Assembly (NCBI GenBank): GCA_001310415.1
Contig: BAXE01000007.1
Location: 62,001-126,000 of the forward strand
Length of the DNA stretch: 64,000 bases
DNA from: Enterovibrio sp. JCM 19048
Lineage (GTDB): Bacteria > Pseudomonadota > Gammaproteobacteria > Enterobacterales > Vibrionaceae
Reading direction: 5' to 3'
Position numbers and translations under genes: made by a program. Shown piece after piece: positions 51,526 to 62,440 of the stretch. The notes beneath the pieces are model-generated. The model was not told the origin of the DNA and did not search any database. It saw nothing but the letters and a program-made list of their open reading frames with translations. Within the stretch, counting starts at the first letter, position 1. Every line of letters begins with the position of its first letter.

Positions 51526-52554
51526 ATGATAGGTAAACAGACAGTGCTGGCACTGGTGGTGTGGTTAGCCTTTGGTGGCCCTGCAATAGCAGACTCACAA
51601 TACCAAGTGGTTGCTGCGAGTGAGCAATATTACGCGGAATTGTCACAGAACTTTCATGCTGATGTTTCTTCCCGCGTTGAAGCGACGTTGGCACTGGGCC
51701 AGTATCAGGGTGCGAATGCATTGATTGGCATTGCGCGAGCGTCGAGAGATCTGAACCCCGACCTGAGAATTGCGGCAATTCAGGCGGTACGTCAATGGTC
51801 AGATCTCGCGAAATGGGATGTGGTATCACCGCTGTTGGCTGATGAAGTGGAGAGCGTAAAACGTGCTGCCGTGTATGCGTTATTACCACTACGTCACTTA
51901 CTTAACGCAGAGCAATCTGCATATGTAGATCGTCAAACTGAAAGCTATCTGAACAGGTTAGACGACCATCCCCAGAGCCTGCTTGAAAAGGCTCAACTGA
52001 ACAGTCTGATGACTCGCTATGCAGAGGCAGAAGCCTTTTACACAGCATTGTTAGTCAGCGAGCATGATGCGGTTTTTGCCCGCGCTTTGACGGTGGCCTA
52101 CAGCCAGTTTCTGCTACAGCAGCAACGAGCAAGTGACGCTGTCACACATCTTGAGGCAGTACTCTTATCGCAAACGGAGCAACCCACCTTTAGCGACAGT
52201 CAACAAGCCTCGATTCACTACCAATTGGGCATTGCTTACCTGAAAACGGGTCGCAGTGAAGCTGCAACTATGCAGTTTGAAACAGCGCATACGCTAGATA
52301 GCAATCAGCCCCAATATCTTTATACCTATGCGACCGCATTGCAGGCCAAACAGCCTGAAAGAGCCGCGACATTGTTCCTGCAGCTTTACGATGCCACACA
52401 AGACCCAAGGTCACTGTATGCAACATGCCAGTCGCAGTTGATGGCAGCGATGGATGCCAGCTCATGCATCAGCGCCTTACGCACAATGGCACCTGCGGAT
52501 GTCGCAGACACCCTCGTCAACCAATATTCAACACCTCAAACCGACAATAAGTAG
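51526..52554 (+). CDS. Exported HEAT-like/TPR repeat protein
   Basis: Intact 342 residues from ATG 51526 with a signal peptide ending near residue 23 (GPAIA/DS). The first half shows repeats like DLRIAAIQAVRQWSD and ESVKRAAVYALLPLR (HEAT-type). The second half shows TPR helices (ASIHYQLGIAYLKTGRSEAATMQFETAHTLDS). Repeat proteins of this type act as binding platforms; here the partner could be the exported sulfatase or the VWA/BatD proteins. The next gene, moxR-like, starts 6 bases later. Confidence 0.78.
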   Translation: MIGKQTVLALVVWLAFGGPAIADSQYQVVAASEQYYAELSQNFHADVSSRVEATLALGQYQGANALIGIARASRDLNPDLRIAAIQAVRQWSDLAKWDVVSPLLADEVESVKRAAVYALLPLRHLLNAEQSAYVDRQTESYLNRLDDHPQSLLEKAQLNSLMTRYAEAEAFYTALLVSEHDAVFARALTVAYSQFLLQQQRASDAVTHLEAVLLSQTEQPTFSDSQQASIHYQLGIAYLKTGRSEAATMQFETAHTLDSNQPQYLYTYATALQAKQPERAATLFLQLYDATQDPRSLYATCQSQLMAAMDASSCISALRTMAPADVADTLVNQYSTPQTDNK

Positions 52555-52560
52555 AACCCG

Positions 52561-53540
52561 ATGACAACTGCACATGACGCACTCTCTCAACTGGCGACGC
52601 GCCTCAACCACGCTGTTATTGGTCAGCAACATGTGATTAATGCTCTGATGATTGCTTTGCTTACTGATGGACACCTGCTTTTGGAGGGTTTGCCCGGCAC
52701 GGCAAAAACCCGTTCGGTAAAAATGCTGGCCGATGCGCTGAACATTGGTTTTGGCCGGATTCAGTTCACACCGGACTTGCTGCCGTCAGACGTGACAGGC
52801 TCAGAGATTTACCACGAAGAGCAAGGGAAGCCGACCATTACCTTTAAGCCAGGGCCGATCTTTAATGCCATTGTTCTGGCGGATGAAATTAACCGTGCGC
52901 CGGCCAAAGTACAAGCTGCGCTGCTTGAAGCCATGGCGGAAGGAACGGTCACGGCAGCGGGAAAAACCATGGCGTTGCCACAGCCTTTTATGGTGCTGGC
53001 AACACAAAACCCGGTTGATCAGGAAGGCACATATCCACTGCCTGAAGCACAGATGGACCGCTTTTTTATGAAAGTCGAAGTGGACTATCCCGATGTGGAC
53101 GCCGAACTCGACATTATCCGACTGGTGCGCCAGGAAGAGCTGCAAGCCCGCAATGAACAGCAAAGTGTGCTGGAACCTATCAATATCGAGCACATTTTCT
53201 CGGCTCGTGAAGCCATTAAGCGTTTACACATCGCAGAAAGTGTCGAGCGTTATATCGTAGAAATTGTGATTGCCACGCGCAGACTGATCGGTATCCGCAT
53301 ACTGATTTGTCACGCTGGATCGAAGTGGGGGCGAGCCCTCGCGCCAGCATTGCACTAGAGCGAGCTTCCCGCGCTAATGCCTGGTTAGCAGGCCGCGACT
53401 TTGTCACGCCGGATGATGTCAGAGCCGTGGTTTACAGCGTATTGGGTCACCGTATTGCCCTGAGTTTTGAAGCTGTTTCTGGTGGAACCAGCACCAAAAT
53501 GGTGATCGATGAGATTCTGCATCACGTGATGTTGGCTTAA
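52561..53540 (+). CDS. MoxR-family AAA+ ATPase (frameshifted)
   Basis: About 326 residues. Walker A EGLPGTAKTRSV near residue 45, Walker B IVLADEINRAPAKVQ, sensor 1 ATQNPVDQEGTYPLPEAQMDRF. One base missing near 53300 restores a C-terminal part beginning SRWIEVGASPRASIALER (sensor 2). MoxR proteins act with DUF58 and VWA-domain partners as chaperones for metalloprotein or complex maturation. Here it heads such a set. Confidence 0.94.
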
Positions 53541-53561
53541 AACGCAAATAAGAACGCTGTA

Positions 53562-54516
53562 ATGCTAGATAAACAATCTGCAAGAGGGGATGCACGTATT
53601 TATTCGAGCTTGCATCGCCTGCAAACGCTGAGCGCATTGGCTGCGAGCGTATCGCTCCGCCCTTGCCAGTATGCGCGCTGCCATACCTCAGGAAAGCACA
53701 TCGCAAAAGCTAGAGGGCGGGGTCTGGATTTTGCCGAGTATCGTCACTATCAGGCGGGTGATGACATTCGGGCGATGGACTGGCGTGTCACGATGCGCAC
53801 CAAGCAACCTCATATCCGTGTGTTTTCGGAAGAAAAAGAGTTGCCCGTGATCCTGATGGTTGATCAACGGCTAAGTATGTTTTTCTCTTCGCAACAGACT
53901 ATGAAATCTGTCGTTGCGGCAGAACTTGCCAGCCTGTGTGGGTGGAGTGCCTTAAAGGAGGAGATCGTGTTGGCGCGCTGGTTTTTAACGATGAAAGTGT
54001 CAACTGGTTTCCCCCTAAACGTTCTCACAAGCACTTGCTGCAGGTGTTGGCGCAGGTGCATCTTTTCAATCAGGCACTTGGGGTTGATAAACCTGTTACC
54101 CGCCAGAACAGCTCATCGTTGGACCTTGCACTGACGAAACTATTGCAGACGAAAATGGCAGGATCCTTGGTCATCATCCTTTCCGATTTTAAAGGGATAG
54201 AAAGCAAAGCAAGCCAAACCTTGCAAGCGGTGTTGGCCAAAAACGAAGTGATCGCTGTGTCGGTGAAAGACCCGCTGGAAGTGAGTTTATCTCCCTCACA
54301 CAGTGCCTGTGTCAGTGATGGTATTGAGCAGGTTCTCCTCCCCAGTGATACGCCTGCATTACTGGAAAAATATGAGCAGCACAATCGTGAAAAAATGAGG
54401 CGTTAAAGACGCGCTTGTTGAACCAAGGTGCCATGTTTTGCGAGGTATCATCCGAGGGTGAGCACCTTGTTCACTTCCAGCAAGCGATGAACGGTGGAAA
54501 ACAACGTGGCAAATAA
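53562..54516 (+). CDS. DUF58 protein, MoxR partner (two frame breaks)
   Basis: Cytoplasmic DUF58 protein. FAEYRHYQAGDDIRAMDWRVTMRT is the defining motif. It continues with IRVFSEEKELPVILMVDQRLSMFF, a degenerate VWA-like start. A missing base near 53942 joins GDRVGALVFND; the end near 54403 is broken again, and the corrected frame continues LLNQGAMFCEVSSEGEH to a stop at 54516. About 315 residues. Adjacent on both sides to MoxR and DUF4381 genes. Confidence 0.85.
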
Positions 54517-55002
54517 CCCATTACTGCAATCACTGGTGGCACCGCCGATGCCAGAGCCGATTTCCTGGTTGCCACAAACGCTTGGTTGGAAAGTCGTGGC
54601 AGTCGTTTTGCTGCTTGTTGCATTGCAACAAAGCATTCAGCGGCGGTGAGATGGCGGCAACATCGCTATCGGCGAGAAGCAATGACTAAGATCCGAATCC
54701 TTCAACATTCCCTGACGGATAACAATCGCGTGGCGTCGATAAAAGCCTTAAACCGTGTGTTAAAGGAAACCGCCGTTTTCAGCTTTGGAGACAAAACGGT
54801 TGCGTCATTGCAACGAGAGCATTGGCTCCAGTTCCTGAACCAAAGCGGTGCGGAGAAACTCGATGAAACCTTGGGGGACGCATGGCAAATCGCGCTGTAT
54901 GTGCCCGAAGAACGTGTGGCGTTAGACGATAAACAATGCCGCATGTTGCTCGAATTTGCATTGGTCTGGGTGGCTACGCATAAGGTGAACGATGAACATT
55001 GA
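54507..55002 (+). CDS. DUF4381 membrane protein (frameshifted)
   Basis: About 164 residues. GTG 54507 overlaps the DUF58 end. Start reads MANNPLLQSLVAPPMPEPIS with WLPQTLGW, then one membrane helix (VVAVVLLLVALQQSI), a break near 54630, then basic RWRQHRYRREA and a soluble C-terminal domain with VASIKALNRVLKETAV. These are hallmark features of DUF4381, a usual member of moxR/VWA operons. Overlaps the next gene by 11 bases. Confidence 0.82.
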
Positions 55003-56052
55003 ATTTGATCAGAGCTGGGCGTTTGCTTTGCTCATCCTGCCTTTTTCATCAGGCGTTTTGCCCCTGACCACCACACCAAACAACCCTCGGTGCATGTTTC
55101 ATTCTTTGATGTATTGGTCAATGAACTGGGCCTTAAGGCATCAAAAGGCGCGAAGCGTTTGTCATCACGTCGTTGGCAGCGGGCTTCAGTCTGGATCACT
55201 TGGGTGTTATTGGTAGTGTCGATGGCTAAGCCTGTGTGGCTGGCTGAACCTCAGGTGAGGGAACTGTACGGCAGAGATTTGCTGGTGGTTGCAGACTTAT
55301 CAGGCTCGATGTCAGAAACGGACTTTGTTGACCCCTATGGTGAGAAGACCTCACGGTTAAGCGCCATAAAAAGCGTATTGAAAGATTTTGCCAAAGAACG
55401 AAAAGGGGATCGTCTGGGATTAATTTTGTTTTCGGACTTTGCCTACCTACAAGCTCCTTTCACTGCCGATCATAGCGCCTGGTGTGAACTGCTAGAGGAA
55501 GCAGAAGTCGGCATGGCGGGTCAAAGCACCCATTTGGGTGATGCTATTGGACTAGGGCTAAAAACCTTTCAGCAACAACCGATGCTTAAAGAGAAAACGA
55601 GCAAAGAAAAAGTCATGCTGGTACTGACTGACGGCAATGACACGGGCAGTCTCGTTCCGCCGATTGAAGCTGCAAAAATTGCTAAACACCTTGGTGTCAG
55701 GATTTATATGGTCGCCATGGGGGACCCCAATACTGAAGGCGAATCTGCATTGGACATGACAGTGTTGAAGCGTGTCGCTGACATCACAGGTGGACAGGCG
55801 TTTCTTGCCATGTCACGTGCTGAACTTACCGACGTACATCAAACCATTGCATCTCTCGAACCACAGCAATTTGAGAGCTTTCATTACCAGCCGAAAGAAT
55901 CACTTCACGTGATTCCGCTGATCATTATTGCTCTCAACCAGTTAGCCATGATGACGTATTGCATGATATCGCAGCGTTTAAGCGGTGCGATAAAGACAGA
56001 ATTCCGAACTAATCATCGTGTGAACGTAGAAAAGCGAGGAGCAGGCTTGTGA
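54992..56052 (+). CDS. VWA-domain membrane protein, BatA-like (frameshifted near start)
   Basis: About 353 residues. N-terminal membrane segments, broken near 55043 (a T missing in TTTTT), then WITWVLLVVSMAKPVW, then the VWA domain with MIDAS motif VADLSGSMS (DxSxS) and LTDGNDTGS (second metal site), and a C-terminal helix HVIPLIIIALNQLAMM. The A-domain should face the periplasm. Overlaps the next gene by ATGA-like GTGA. Confidence 0.88.
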
Positions 56053-57657
56053 ACATGGATGCATTGAGTTCTTTTCATTTTCTTCGCCCGTACTTTTTGT
56101 TCTTGATAGTGCCTTTCGCGATATTGCTGAGCCTCAAGTGGCATCAGAAGACCCAACAAGCGATGCACTTTAAATTCATCCCTGTTCATATTCTCAATGT
56201 CTTGAAACTGGGCGAGAAAGGGTGGCGCAGCAGTTGCCGCTCAAACTGTTGAGTGTGGTGTGTGTGCTTTTGGTCATAGCGCTCGCGGGACCTGCGTGGG
56301 AAAAAGAACCGTCCCCGTTTGGAGAGGATCATTCTGATCTAGTCATCGTATTGGACGTGTCAGCATCCATGCAGGAAAAGGATGTTGCTCCGTCACGATT
56401 GGAGCTGGCGAAGTACAAATTGCAGGATTTACTGGCCAAACGTGGAGGCGGTAGAACAGCGTTAGTGGTGTATGCGGGCAGTGCGCACATCGCGATGCCG
56501 CTAACACTGGATACTCAGGTATTTACACCGCTTTTAGACGCGATTTCCCCAAATATCATGCCGAGGGAGGGAAAGTTTCTGTCGAAGGCGATACCGCTTG
56601 TTGAGCAACTCAGTCGAGAATCATTGGCAATGACGGTGCTGGTGGTTAGCGATGCGGCAGACAAGCATGATGTAACGGCATTTTCGGATTTTGCCGGGCG
56701 CAACTCTCATCATCTGCTGGTGTGGGGCATGGGCAATGAGGAAAGAGAAGCAGCAATACCGTTCGAGCCAGATTCACTGATGCATTGGCGAAGGCAAACG
56801 GCGGTGATTTTCAAACCGTTACGGTGGATAACCGCGATGTCGATACGTTGAGCAAACGCGTTGCACAAAACCTACTTATTCAGCAAGACAACAACATGCC
56901 TTGGGTAGATGCAGGATATTACTTGGTGTTTGTTATCGCTGCGTTGGCTTTACTGTGGTTTCGCAAAGGTTGGCTGGTGACTTGGTGCTTGGTCGGTAGT
57001 GTCTCGCTTTTCAGTGCCTTACCGATGAAGGCAGAGGCAGCCGACTGGCAAATCGCAGATTTATGGCTGACTGGCGATCAACAAGGGTGGGTCTGGTTTA
57101 AAAAGGCGGAATACACAAAGGCCGCCGAGGCGTTTGATTCCAATAGTTGGCGAGCGACTGCCCATTTCCTTGCTGGGAACTACTCAGCCGCAGAGCAGTA
57201 TTACCTGCGCACAGACAGTCTGTCTGCCCGTTTTGGTGCTGCATCAGCACTGGCACATCAACGGGAATATGTAGCGGCCAAGCGCATGTTTGCCGATATT
57301 CTCGCTGAGTCTCCCGACTTTCCCGGTGCGAAACATAACTATCAGTTGATGGTGGAAATTATCACGTTTATTGAGCAGCACACTAAATCCCAAGGCGAAA
57401 GCGCTGAACGGCAATCCAGCAAAGAGTTGGGAGACAAACCTAAAACCAGCGAAGGAGCGGAAGCAACGGTTCAGCGCGATCAGTTGATCGAAGAAACGCT
57501 GAGTTCAGAGGAAATACTTAACGACCCTGGTATGAATGAAAAATGGATGCGACGCGTGGGCAGCGATCTGTCGGGCTTTTTACAGATGAAATTTGTCCTT
57601 CAACTCGATAAACGCCAAGAAATTCCCAGAGAACAGCAACCAGGGAGTCAACAATGA
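56049..57657 (+). CDS. VWA-TPR membrane protein, BatB/BatC-like (two frame breaks)
   Basis: About 535 residues. N-terminal membrane helix, second helix (LSVVCVLLVIALAGPAW), VWA domain with MIDAS VLDVSASMQ, another helix near the middle (YYLVFVIAALALLWF), then a TPR part (SARFGAASALAHQREYVAAKRMFADILAESP) and a charged tail. Breaks near 56225 and 56785. Fusion of VWA and TPR parts in one protein is seen in this family. GTG start 56049 has GAGGAG upstream; ATG 56055 is the alternative. Confidence 0.87.
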
Positions 57658-58882
57658 TTAAGTCGTGCGCCATTTCCCTTTGCTTGCTGTTCAGTGTTTC
57701 GGTCAATGCTGGCTTCTCATCTGAGGCTGTTACTTTACGAGACCTTTTGGCTGGGCGTCATGTGCTGATTGATGCTTATCTTCCTCCAAAGCGGATTATG
57801 TGGTGGGGGAGCAAGTCATACTGCACGTAGAAGTGGCGACCGACCAATGGTTTGTGAAAGGGGCAAAAATTGCGGATTTTTCGTTGCCGAACGCCTTGGT
57901 ACTCAACCATCAGGCCAACAATATCAATTCTGTGGTTAGAAAGCATGGCCGTCGGTACGCAAGCCAGATCGTTGAAATTCCTTTGTACCCGCAGACGGAA
58001 GGAAGGTTTGTTATCCCATCGCTTGCCGTTGAGTTTACCGTTAAGCATGGCAATGAGAGTGTGTCCGGGATGCTTGAGACAACACCTGTTGCGTTTGATG
58101 TGCGTTTGCCGTCACCAGAATTTTGTCGACAAATGCGTGGGTGGTTGGGGAACGCGTCACTCTGTCTGAAACAGTTGGACGTGTTCAGGCTGACATTGAC
58201 GATGGGGATACCCTTCGTGTCGGCGATGTGATTACCCGTGGCGTGCAATTAAACGGAGAAGCAACGGTATCCATGCTGATGCCAAACCTCATTCAGAGTG
58301 AAGACTATGAACAGCTTGGGCTCGTACTTATCTCGCTGAAGACAAACGGGAGGACAGGCTAGTACGCGGCTTTAGCCAAGCCTCGCTGACAGAATCTGTT
58401 TCAGTAGTGCTGGAAGAAGCAGGAGAGGTACATTTTCCTGCTATTTCCTTGTTTTGGTGGGATACGGAAGAGCAGCAACAGAAAGAGCTCACGCTACCTA
58501 GCCATCAGTTTGTTGTGAAGCACACGCCATTGTCTTTTTCCATGCGTATTGGAAAGAGACGGCGATATGCGCAGTGGCAATTTTACTATTACTGTACGGT
58601 GGCTATCGGATGGCTATTTACATGATGTATTTACATAAAGTCGATAGATTGCCACTGGCCGTTCAGTTTTGGCTCGCTCTACTCTCCAATAACCTTGGAC
58701 GTTGCGAAATCGTAATTTGCCGCAAAATCAAACATCGAACTGGCAAATATCAGATGAATCAAAACTCAACCCAGTCACCAAACAATATTATTGACAGTTA
58801 CACCAAGCAAAAATACAGCCTTTCAAATTGCAGGGTGCGAAAGCGTTCACTAATTAGGATCTGGTTTGGAATGGGCTGGTGA
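57654..58882 (+). CDS. BatD-like oxygen-tolerance/adhesion-type protein (four frame breaks)
   Basis: Exported protein with signal CAISLCLLFSVSVNAGFS, then immunoglobulin-like domains (YVVGEQVILHVEVATDQWFV; FVIPSLAVEFTVKH) typical of BatD. A C-terminal helix appears after the last break (AVAILLLLYGGYRMAIYMMY). Breaks near 57785, 58125, 58355 and 58570 leave a plausible protein of about 408 residues. This density of breaks in one gene is the highest in the window. The gene may really be decayed, or just poorly sequenced. Confidence 0.78.
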
Positions 58883-59150
58883 CTGTAAGACCTTCCCCAG
58901 AATGCGCCTCAGAGCACGCTTCAATCTCTATACGCATGGCAGGCCTATTTGCTATTTTAGTCAGTAACTTAGTGCATTATTACTGGTTTGAGGGAATGAC
59001 ATTTTCTCGGTCACTCACTGCGTGCAGGGAGAAGTGATAATTGACGAGGTCAACGCCTCAAGAGAATTGAGAAGACATGGTTATCTCGGGTATTTGAAGC
59101 AACGCCTCAGTGTGTGGCAAATCCTCTGAGGGGGAACCATGTCATTGGTT
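58883..59150. other. Intergenic region, nothing recognised
   Basis: About 270 bases between the BatD-like gene and the SEC-C gene's terminator. No coding frame with a ribosome-binding site or family similarity was seen. Short direct repeats of CAACGCCTCA occur near 59051 and 59100. Confidence 0.5.
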
Positions 59151-59177
59151 ATACCGCCGTGTGAGGGCGGTATTTGG
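59151..59177. terminator. Hairpin at the end of the SEC-C gene
   Basis: ATACCGCC (59151-59158) and GGCGGTAT (59166-59173) pair perfectly. It lies just beyond the SEC-C stop codon on the minus strand. No strong U-run on either strand, so its strength is uncertain. Confidence 0.65.
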
Positions 59178-59180
59178 AAT

Positions 59181-59513
59181 CTATGCACAGCACTTCTTGT
59201 ATTTCTTGCCACTTCCACAGCTACAAGGGTCGTTTCTGTTAGGTGTTTTCTCAAATACTATCGGTTTTGGTTTGCTCAGAAGCGTATCCAACTCAACCGT
59301 GTTTTCTTCTTGGTTTTCATCAATAGTGATATTGGCAACAATTGAATGCTCTTGAGTGATAGCTTCAATTTCAAATTTGCGAGCTTCAGTCTGAACAGAG
59401 ATCGAAATTGGCGCTTCTTCAGTACCCGCTTTTACGTCACGATTAACGTTGTAACCTGATATTACGTGGTTTTGTCGAGTTTCTATTCGACCTTTGAAAA
59501 ACATTTTAGACAT
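59181..59513 (-). CDS. SWIM/SEC-C metal-binding motif protein (PBPRA1643-type)
   Basis: Intact 110 residues. Starts [22 protein letters not shown] and ends with the SEC-C zinc motif [18 protein letters not shown]. The arrangement fits the small PBPRA1643 family of marine gammaproteobacteria. SEC-C motifs bind zinc and contact SecB or ribosomes in other proteins; the role here is unknown. Monocistronic on the minus strand. Confidence 0.9.
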   Translation of the reverse strand: MSKMFFKGRIETRQNHVISGYNVNRDVKAGTEEAPISISVQTEARKFEIEAITQEHSIVANITIDENQEENTVELDTLLSKPKPIVFEKTPNRNDPCSCGSGKKYKKCCA

Positions 59514-59987
59514 GCTGGTATTCTTAGTTTTCGGAACAGGAAAATGAGCAGGGATTATACGTGTCGTGTTGAAATGATAAAGCTCAAATTAAGTGAAGTT
59601 TAGTGTCGCGATAAAGCGGTATAACACATACGAGCCCGTATCTGCCAACAGGCAATAGCATGCTCTGGCAGCGTCAACAGCAATGCTTCTCGGACAACAA
59701 AACCGTCTAGAAAAAGAAGGCTTTGTTGTTTTCCAATTATCTTCAGGATCAAGTTGGCTGTAGGCAGCGTTGATGTGCGTTTGGTTGCTTAATAATGGGG
59801 CAGTTAGTCAACGCGGAAGAATTTGAACGAAGGTTGCACAGCAGACCATCAAAGTGATCCAATTCAATAATTTAGAAAGATAAATACAACAACCTCAGAC
59901 GTGTGTCGAAAAAACAGACACCCTGTGTTCTACTTGATGGAAATCCAAGGCGTGAATAAGAAGTGGTTCTATCAAACGGTTTTTAAA
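59514..59987. other. Intergenic region, nothing recognised
   Basis: About 470 bases between divergent genes. It holds no coding frame I can support. It should contain the promoters for the SEC-C gene and for the DUF4105 gene. A short inverted pair TGCCAACAGGCA occurs near 59647. Confidence 0.5.
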
Positions 59988-61824
59988 ATGCATAAGTGCA
60001 TTCTCATTACACTTGTTGGCATCATTTACAACAAATGCTGAAGGCGCTCACGAAGCAGATATCCTCCCTGTTTCCTCTCTCCACAAAAACCAAACGTGGC
60101 TCAATCTACTACACCATGAACCCGGTTTGTTTGGGTCAGAAAGTCTCATAAACAGCGCCGACTTTTTTCTTTCTCCTGATGGCAAGAATGATGCTGCAGC
60201 GGAGCTGCGGGCGACGTTGAAAGCGTTCAAGTCTGATCCTCAAACGCAATGCCGATTTCCCGCAAGAAAAATGTGGTTGGAACAACAGTTACCGGACTTA
60301 GATTTTCCAGTCGCCGAATGTGGCGATTATGCGGCTTACATGAAGGCGTTTGCGGCAGAAAGTGTCAGCCTGATATATGCCAGTGGCTACTTGGGTAATC
60401 CTGCCTCTATGTACGGGCATTTGCTACTGAAATTTAATAGCTCCCAAAACCATGAGTTTCTTGATAACACATTTAATTATGGCGCCCGCGTACCTGATGG
60501 GGAGAATAAGTTCGTATACATCTTTCAGGGTATTACTGGCGGTTATTCCGGACAATTTGCCAACCAAAAATACCACCATCAAAACCTCACTTACAATGAA
60601 TCAGAATTAAGGGATTTGTGGGAGTATCGACTTCGCCTGTCACAGAACAAGGTTAACTTCCTGTTGGCTCATTTATGGGAGTTGGAAAATAGCAATATGA
60701 CGTACTATTTCTTCACGGAGAACTGTGCGTACCAGTTAGCCAAAATTCTGGAAATGGTCACGGGAGTGCAGCTAATCGCTGAAGGGAAACTATGGGTGAT
60801 GCCATTTGATATTGTCATGATGTTGAATAAACCCGAAGCAAAAACGTTTGTTGATGATGTTATTTATCATGGTTCACGACAAGAGCAACTGTATCAGCGT
60901 TTTACCCAACTTAATGACGAAGAAAAAACAACCGTTGCTAATATTATCGACGCGCCATTGCAAGGTGTAGAGAAGCAATTTAATGACCAATCAACAGTCA
61001 GTGCCTTGCGGATCATTGATACCCTCTATGACTACTATGCTTATATCAATGTGAAAAACGACGGTTTAAGCGATGTGCAGAAGGCCAAGCTTAAGAAACT
61101 TCTTGCGCTAAGGTTCAGATATCCGGCAGAGAAAACGGAATGGAAAGTCGACAAAAAGACGCCACCTCATAAAGCCCAAAACACGGCCATGTTTCAGGCT
61201 TCCCCAATCTACAACGATTCCTTTGGTGAGGGCTTGGAGCTTCGGTTCCGCGCTAACTATTACGATCTGTTGAATGTAAATGCTGCGCGTATTGAAAACT
61301 CTGCATTGAATACTTTTGACCTGACACTTCTTTATACCAAAGAGGAAGAAAGGGTTCGACTGAGAGAGTTTACGCTCATAGATATTGTTAATTTGAACCT
61401 TTCTCAAACTGGGCTTCCAGAGGATAGCGAATTAGCGTGGGGGATTTCCGCGGGATACAGACCAACTGCTCTCGATTGTATCGATTGCTCCAATACTTAT
61501 TTCGAGGGCTTTGTTGGCAAAAGTTGGGAAACTGCTGACAACTTCGTGAACTATTTAGCGTTAGCCGGAGAAGTTCAATTAAATTCATTAAAGGACATTG
61601 AATTCTTCAGTGGTCCTGAGGTTGGGGGGGTATTAACCATCGCTCCTTATTGGGTTGGCTCAATTAAATTAGGTGGTTATTTTAATTTAAACAAAAATTG
61701 GCAATACGATAATCATTTGACATGGGAACAACGATTTTTTGAACATCAAGCATTTGATGTCAGGACATCTGTTCGATATGACCAAGGGTTTGAATATGCC
61801 GTGAATCTATCTATTTATTGGTGA
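59988..61824 (+). CDS. DUF4105 (Lnb-like N-terminal) periplasmic protein
   Basis: About 610 residues. The frame from TTG 60013 onward is intact, with SLIYASGYLGNPASMYGHLLLKF (Lnb N-terminal papain-like motif with Cys/His-type catalytic pattern around YGHLLLKF) and NMTYYFFTENCAYQLAKILE, where Cys could be catalytic. The C-terminal 200 residues look like an outer-membrane beta barrel (alternating, ending IYW). ATG 59988 (MHKCILITLV) gives a signal-like start, but a one-base change near 60018 is needed to join it; otherwise TTG 60013 starts a protein with no full signal. Coupled to the DUF3015 gene. Confidence 0.82.
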
Positions 61825-61829
61825 ATACT

Positions 61830-62273
61830 ATGAGAAAAATTGCTTTAGTCGCTGTCGCTGCTGCTCTAATGTCAGGGAATGTCGCTGCAGAAAATAAGAA
61901 AGGCGTTAACCCTTGGACACAATGTGGTATTGGCGCAATGATTTTTAAAGATACCCCTGTTGGCGCTGTTATCTCAAACGTTATCTGGGACTTGGGTACA
62001 ACTGCTGTGTCTTCAAATATTTCTTCGCAACAGACCTGTGAAGGCAGTGAAGTGAAAGCTGCGATGTTCATCCAGGATAATTTCGACCAGATGATGGAAG
62101 ACACGTCTAAAGGCTATGGTGAGCACATCTATACGATGCTGGAAATTCTGGAAGTTGAACAAAAAGACCAGCAGGAAATTATTACATCTGTGCGTGCTAG
62201 CGTCGCAGATCAACTAGCTGCGGACGAGGTGACACCTCAGTCATACTACAATGCTGTAGTAGCAAGCTTATAA
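61830..62273 (+). CDS. DUF3015-family periplasmic protein
   Basis: Intact 147 residues; signal peptide to about residue 22 (GNVAA/EN). NPWTQCGIGAMIFKDTPVGAVISNVIWDLGTTAVSSN and the later SSQQTCEGSEVKAAMFI are the family's hallmark, with two conserved Cys. It starts 5 bases after the DUF4105 stop, so the two are one operon; this pairing recurs in marine gammaproteobacteria. Function unknown, possibly a small partner of the Lnb-like protein. Confidence 0.9.
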   Translation: MRKIALVAVAAALMSGNVAAENKKGVNPWTQCGIGAMIFKDTPVGAVISNVIWDLGTTAVSSNISSQQTCEGSEVKAAMFIQDNFDQMMEDTSKGYGEHIYTMLEILEVEQKDQQEIITSVRASVADQLAADEVTPQSYYNAVVASL

Positions 62274-62395
62274 CACTGAATCGCAGGCAGTATTGGCACT
62301 CAGTTCGTTTAAGACATCTCGCCAATACTCGGTGTTTAAGTTTCACTGGTGTTCAAACGCTAGATTGGAAATTTAAACAGCATCAAGATAAAGAA

Positions 62396-62425
62396 AAGGG
62401 GCTCGCTGGAGCCCCTTGAGTTTAT
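62396..62425. terminator. Bidirectional terminator
   Basis: AAGGGGCTC and GAGCCCCTT form a perfect 9-bp stem with a GCTG loop. An A-run precedes it and T-rich bases follow, so it can end both the rightward DUF3015 operon and the leftward dockerin gene. Confidence 0.85.
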
Positions 62426-62440
62426 CTATATGACAGACTT

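Noticed and set aside
58574-58882. A separate small membrane protein gene
   Set aside because: It reads on directly from the BatD-like frame after one base and supplies its missing C-terminal helix.
59110-59355. Rightward small ORF over the SEC-C gene
   Set aside because: It is the complement of the SEC-C zinc motif region and has no ribosome-binding site.
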